From NCBI GenBank assembly GCA_910586595.1, contig CAJUJB010000028.1, positions 1 through 35,051 of the forward strand: 35,051 nt of DNA, given 5' to 3'. The notes beneath the pieces are model-generated. The model worked only from the letters and a program-made list of their open reading frames with translations, searched no databases and was not told the DNA's origin. Position 1 is the stretch's first letter; each line of letters begins with the position of its first letter. Shown here piece after piece: positions 31,840 to 35,051 of the stretch. The translations under genes and the position numbers were made by a program. This DNA comes from an uncultured Muribaculaceae bacterium. Its GTDB lineage: Bacteria > Bacteroidota > Bacteroidia > Bacteroidales > Muribaculaceae.

Positions 31840-33438
31840 ATGATATTGGCAATCTACATAGCCGCCGCATTGGCAGCCATTTTTAATCTTGGCGCGGAAC
31901 TGCGGCGTTGTCTGATGATGTTCCAGCAGAATAGCTACCGTACCGAGCGATATGCCCATTGGCTCAAGGAGTCGGGCGACAGTACTTCGGGTTGGCGCCT
32001 GTGCGGTATGATAGTTTTCTTTTTCGCGCTTACGCCCATGTGCCCTCCGCTGCCGGCAGTGATTCTGGCCGGTATTTTCAGCATCTTCTGTGGTGTGACA
32101 TTGGTTAAACGCAAGTATAAGAAACCACTTGTGATGACTATGCGCGCACGCCGCATCTACGTTACAGCATTTTTCCTGGCCGCGATCATTGTCGGTGTGG
32201 CTATGCTGCTGTTCGGCCGTTCTATCTCTGCCAGTGGATTGTTTGTGGCTGTGGAGGGGCTGCTGTTCTGTTATTGCCTCTCGCATTGCCTTATCATGTG
32301 CGCCAATTGGTTGCTCACTCCCGTTGAGGCGCGTATAACCCGCCGGTATTATAACGATGCCGCGCGCATACTTCGTTCGATGCCCGGTCTGCGTATTATC
32401 GGGGTGACCGGAAGCTATGGCAAGACCACAACCAAGCACTACCTCAACGCTATATTATCCGAGCAATATGAAACCTTGATGACTCCCGGCAGCTATAACA
32501 CCACTCTGGGTGTTGTCCGCACCGTCCGTGAGATGCTCAAGCCCTATCATGAAGTGTTCATCGTAGAGATGGGGGCTAAGAATATAGGCGACATAAAGGA
32601 GATATGCGATCTTGTACACCCTTGGGGTGGAGTAGTGACGGCTGTTGGGCCTCAGCATCTTGAGAGTTTCAAGACAATTGAGAATGTGCAGGCAACTAAA
32701 TTTGAGCTGGTCGATGCTTTGCCTTCCGATGGCCTGGCCGTGATTAACAACGATTTTCCTAAAATTGCTGATCGACCCGTTGAAAATGTGCGCACTATCC
32801 GCTATGCCGTGACCAATCCTGAGGGGGCAGACTATGTCGCCCGCGATATTGAGTACAGTGCGACAGGTACCCGCTTTACTGTAGAGCGTATGTCTGACGG
32901 TCATAAGCTTGTACTTTCTACCCGCCTTGTGGGTGAATGTAATATATCAAATCTCGTTGCGGCTGTGGCAATGGCGCAGGCTCTCGGCGTGTCTGACGAC
33001 CGCATAGCATACGCCGTAGAGCGTATCGAGCAGGTTGAACACCGCCTGAGCATAAAACGTGTTCCCGGAGGTCTGACAATTATAGATGATGCCTTCAACA
33101 GCAACCCCGTGGGCTCGGCTATGGCTCTGGATGTTTTGGCAGCCATGACGCAAGGCAAGAGGTTCCTCATTACTCCTGGAATGATTGAACTCGGAGCCGA
33201 GCAATACGACCGCAATCGAGACTTCGGCCGTAAGGCAGCCTCAAGCTGCGATATTGCGATTGTAGTTGGCCAATATAATCGAGAGGCTATTCTCGCGGGT
33301 CTTGCCGAAGGGGGCATGCCCTCCGAAGCCATACGACCCGTCGACAGTTTCGCGCAGGCTCAGCAGCTTCTTACATCTATGGCCGCGGCTGGCGACACCG
33401 TACTTTATGAAAATGATTTACCCGATACTTTCAAGTAA
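31840..33438 (+). CDS. Membrane-anchored MurF-like Mur ligase
   Basis: In this 532-residue protein the first ~180 residues are not the UDP-MurNAc-binding domain of MurF but carry about four membrane helices (1-18, 55-88, 105-125, 130-158). The Mur ligase core follows: P-loop GVTGSYGKTTTK (188-199), VEMGAKNIGDI with E243, VGPQHLESF (269-277), the likely carbamylated lysine K287 in ATKFELVDAL, the central block GECNISNLVAAVAMA, EHRLSIKR, and DDAFNSNP (416-423), close to MurF's DDxYNANP. The C-terminal domain is present. It should join an amino acid or dipeptide (possibly D-Ala-D-Ala-like) to a membrane-associated acceptor with ATP. Ordinary MurF is soluble and longer at the front, so this is probably a paralogue. 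It precedes the Ddl-like gene by 9 nt. Confidence 0.85.
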   Translation: MILAIYIAAALAAIFNLGAELRRCLMMFQQNSYRTERYAHWLKESGDSTSGWRLCGMIVFFFALTPMCPPLPAVILAGIFSIFCGVTLVKRKYKKPLVMTMRARRIYVTAFFLAAIIVGVAMLLFGRSISASGLFVAVEGLLFCYCLSHCLIMCANWLLTPVEARITRRYYNDAARILRSMPGLRIIGVTGSYGKTTTKHYLNAILSEQYETLMTPGSYNTTLGVVRTVREMLKPYHEVFIVEMGAKNIGDIKEICDLVHPWGGVVTAVGPQHLESFKTIENVQATKFELVDALPSDGLAVINNDFPKIADRPVENVRTIRYAVTNPEGADYVARDIEYSATGTRFTVERMSDGHKLVLSTRLVGECNISNLVAAVAMAQALGVSDDRIAYAVERIEQVEHRLSIKRVPGGLTIIDDAFNSNPVGSAMALDVLAAMTQGKRFLITPGMIELGAEQYDRNRDFGRKAASSCDIAIVVGQYNREAILAGLAEGGMPSEAIRPVDSFAQAQQLLTSMAAAGDTVLYENDLPDTFK

Positions 33439-33447
33439 GCAAACCAT

Positions 33448-34638
33448 ATGAAAACCAATATAGCAGTCTTTTTCGGCGGTCGCTCCACCGAACATGAGAT
33501 TTCGGTCATTTCCGCCAACCAGGCAATGGCCGCCCTCGACAGCGAGAAATATAATGTGATTCCCGTATACATCACCAAGCAAGGCTTATGGTATACAGGC
33601 GAGGCTTTGACCGATGTCAAGAACTACCGGAATATCCAGAGCCTTCTTGATCGTTGCACACAGGTATATATGCGCCCCGTATTCGGCGACTTCAATCTCT
33701 ATACCACCAATAAAAAACTCTTCAAGAGTGATGTGCTCGTCACTCTGGATGCAGCTATTCCGGTTCTTCATGGCTCCAATGGAGAGGATGGAATTTTCGA
33801 GGGTGTACTTGAGACGATTGGTATTCCTTATGCCGGATGCAATACGCTTGCTTCGGCCAACGGCATGGACAAAATCACCATGAAGATGATTCTGTCGGCC
33901 GATGGTATACCGGTGGTTGATTATGTATGGTTTACCGATAAGCAGTGGTTCAGTCGCCGCGACGAACTTATCGCAAAAATCGAGGAAAAGCTCGGTTACC
34001 CCGTGATTGTCAAGCCCGCCAATCTCGGATCAAGTGTGGGTATCGGTCGTGCCGATAACCGTGAGCAACTTCTTGAACGCGTCGATGATGCACAGCGGTA
34101 CTCGGCCCGTATCATCGTGGAGGATCTTGTGGAGAACCTTCAGGAAATCAATTGCTCGGTTCTCGGAGACTGCGACGACTATGAGACATCGGTGCTTGAG
34201 GAGCCGATCAAGAGCGGGGAGATTCTGTCATATACCGATAAATATATGGGTGGCAGCAAGGATAACCGAGGCATGCATGCAGCACAGAAGCGTATTCCTG
34301 CCGACCTGCCTGCCGATGAGACAGAGCGAATCCGCCATCTCGCAGGTGAGACCTTCAGGGTGTTGTCGTGCCATGGTGTGAGCCGTGTCGACATGATGAT
34401 CGATGCGGCTACACGTAAAATTTATGTAAATGAGATAAATACTATTCCCGGATCGCTGTCGTTCTATCTCTGGGAAGCCGCAGGCCTTAAATTCCCCGAG
34501 CTTATGGACAGACTTGTACGTCTGGCATTGAAACGTAAGCGTGATCAGGCTTCGAAGACTGTCAGCTACGACTCCAATATCTTCGCACTTGGCGGTGGCC
34601 TCAAGGGCGCCAAAGGGGCCAAGGGTTGTAAGAACTGA
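33448..34638 (+). CDS. D-alanine-D-alanine ligase-like ATP-grasp enzyme
   Basis: The 396-residue protein has Ddl features: FFGGRSTEHEISVIS (E15), PVLHGSNGEDG, GIPYAGC, a K-binding VIVKPANLGSSVGIG, SYTDKYMGG and the metal-binding NEINTIPGS. Two things differ from housekeeping Ddl: it is longer than the usual ~310-360 residues, and after the metal site it reads GSLSFYLWEAAGLKFPE rather than the GFT-SMYP-type sequence of canonical Ddl. The omega-loop region between DKY and KRIPADL is also altered (GGSKDNRGMHAAQ). The tail is Gly/Lys-rich (LGGGLKGAKGAKGCKN). It may make D-Ala-D-Ala or another dipeptide for the MurF-like partner encoded just upstream. Calling it ddl without qualification would be premature. 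Confidence 0.85.
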   Translation: MKTNIAVFFGGRSTEHEISVISANQAMAALDSEKYNVIPVYITKQGLWYTGEALTDVKNYRNIQSLLDRCTQVYMRPVFGDFNLYTTNKKLFKSDVLVTLDAAIPVLHGSNGEDGIFEGVLETIGIPYAGCNTLASANGMDKITMKMILSADGIPVVDYVWFTDKQWFSRRDELIAKIEEKLGYPVIVKPANLGSSVGIGRADNREQLLERVDDAQRYSARIIVEDLVENLQEINCSVLGDCDDYETSVLEEPIKSGEILSYTDKYMGGSKDNRGMHAAQKRIPADLPADETERIRHLAGETFRVLSCHGVSRVDMMIDAATRKIYVNEINTIPGSLSFYLWEAAGLKFPELMDRLVRLALKRKRDQASKTVSYDSNIFALGGGLKGAKGAKGCKN

Positions 34639-34653
34639 TATTTCACATCATTA

Positions 34654-34709
34654 ATGATATAAATCAAGGCCGTCGACTTCAGGAAGTCGACGGCCTTGAT
34701 TTATATTAT
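34654..34709. terminator. Long near-perfect hairpin between ddl-like gene and DUF5606 gene
   Basis: The arms 34654-34680 and 34683-34709 are complementary over 27 positions with one G-U, and only two unpaired bases in the middle; the core is GGCCGTCGACTTC/GAAGTCGACGGCC flanked by AT-rich arms. AT-rich ends on both sides fit a bidirectional terminator between converging genes. Confidence 0.88.
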
Positions 34710-34719
34710 GTATTATACG

Positions 34720-35037
34720 TTATTCTGCGGTCTGAGCCTCGTCGGCAGCTTCGGCTGCTTCAGCAGCCTGGTCTTCTTCGAGTTCTTTATCTTTGAATTC
34801 GGTTACACCGGCAGCAATGAGCTGGTTGTACCAGCTGAAGAGTTTACGGATATCGGTGGTGTAGACACGTTCACGGTCAAAGTCAGGAATAATTTCGCCG
34901 AAATAATCGCGGATAGCTTCGTCGGAAGCGAAGCCCTTCACGTCGATGGCTTTACCTTCTGCATGTGCATACACTTTTTCAAGTACATCAGCGAGAGGTT
35001 CGTCGCCGTGCTCAGTATACATGGTGATGTCGGCAAG
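34720..35037 (-). CDS. DUF5606 family protein, N-terminus missing
   Basis: The frame is open to the right edge. The visible ~105 residues (LADITMYTEHGDEPLADVLEKV, then YFGEIIPDFDRERVYTTDIRKLFSWYNQLIAAGVTEF) match the small Bacteroidota DUF5606 family, whose members begin about 45 residues earlier; the ATG at 35022 is therefore internal. The tail is acidic and Ala/Glu-rich (EEDQAAEAAEAADEAQTAE). Function is unknown. I end the real sequence at 35037 because the remaining bases equal a sequencing adapter. Confidence 0.85.
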   Translation of the reverse strand, partial: LADITMYTEHGDEPLADVLEKVYAHAEGKAIDVKGFASDEAIRDYFGEIIPDFDRERVYTTDIRKLFSWYNQLIAAGVTEFKDKELEEDQAAEAAEAADEAQTAE

Positions 35038-35051
35038 AGATCGGAAGAGCG
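35038..35051 (+). other. Probable Illumina adapter remnant at contig end
   Basis: AGATCGGAAGAGCG is identical to the first 14 bases of the Illumina TruSeq read-through adapter. In the DUF5606 frame it would encode residues that do not fit the family beyond a chance serine. Confidence 0.85.

Noticed and set aside
1..35051. CRISPR array, insertion sequence or prophage
   Set aside because: No spaced direct repeats, transposase, terminal inverted repeats or phage structural genes were seen; base composition looks even across the window.

Overview
The window looks like one contig end to end (about 35 kb, roughly half G+C) from a Bacteroidales genome, most likely a gut Muribaculaceae-type lineage. 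The reasons are Bacteroidota-restricted families (DUF3316, DUF4293, DUF3109, DUF5606, a DUF5103/type IX plug protein), an rpsU-xerC-hpf cluster, and several promoters of the form TTTG-N19/20-TAnnTTTG, the Bacteroidota primary-sigma consensus. The last 14 bases equal the start of the Illumina adapter, so the right edge is probably an untrimmed read end. The genus is inference; there is no rRNA here.

Layout: (1) 1-305, the end of a DegT/DnrJ-type aminotransferase, then a terminator. (2) 397-3776, minus strand: aspT-aspD, an aspartate:alanine exchanger plus aspartate 4-decarboxylase, the two halves of a proton-consuming decarboxylation cycle. (3) 4076-6655, plus strand: rpsU, xerC, hpf, then a periplasmic TlpA-like thioredoxin. 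(4) 6652-12560, minus strand: a packed operon led by the topoisomerase IV A subunit, followed by a DUF3316 envelope protein, an S41 lipoprotein, an M23/LytM-like protein without its zinc ligands and a VanZ-like protein. (5) 12561-13077: a gene-free gap holding a strongly supported but unassigned structured RNA with its own promoter and terminator. (6) 13078-16531, minus strand: a two-component system and the FMN transferase ApbE, with an orphan terminator between them. (7) 16691-17263: a DJ-1 family protein. (8) 17358-22670, minus strand: Dcp peptidase, two uncharacterised proteins (membrane, TPR) and DUF4293. (9) 22795-26398, minus strand: acyl-CoA synthetase, an outer-membrane barrel and class II fructose-bisphosphate aldolase. 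(10) 26572-28243, plus strand: an NSS sodium symporter and a small Lys-rich membrane protein. (11) 28249-30782, minus strand: ung, plug-domain protein, DUF3109. (12) tRNA-Arg(CCG), divergent from ung. (13) 31045-34638, plus strand: alpha/beta hydrolase, a membrane-anchored MurF-like ligase and a divergent D-Ala-D-Ala ligase-like ATP-grasp enzyme. (14) A DUF5606 gene cut by the contig end.

Most of the window is ordinary core genome. The parts least explained by known biology are the three-gene hydrolase/MurF-like/Ddl-like operon, the orphan structured RNA at about 12736-12993, and the topoisomerase-led envelope operon with its catalytically degenerate M23 protein. All assignments come from reading motifs by eye; no database search was run.
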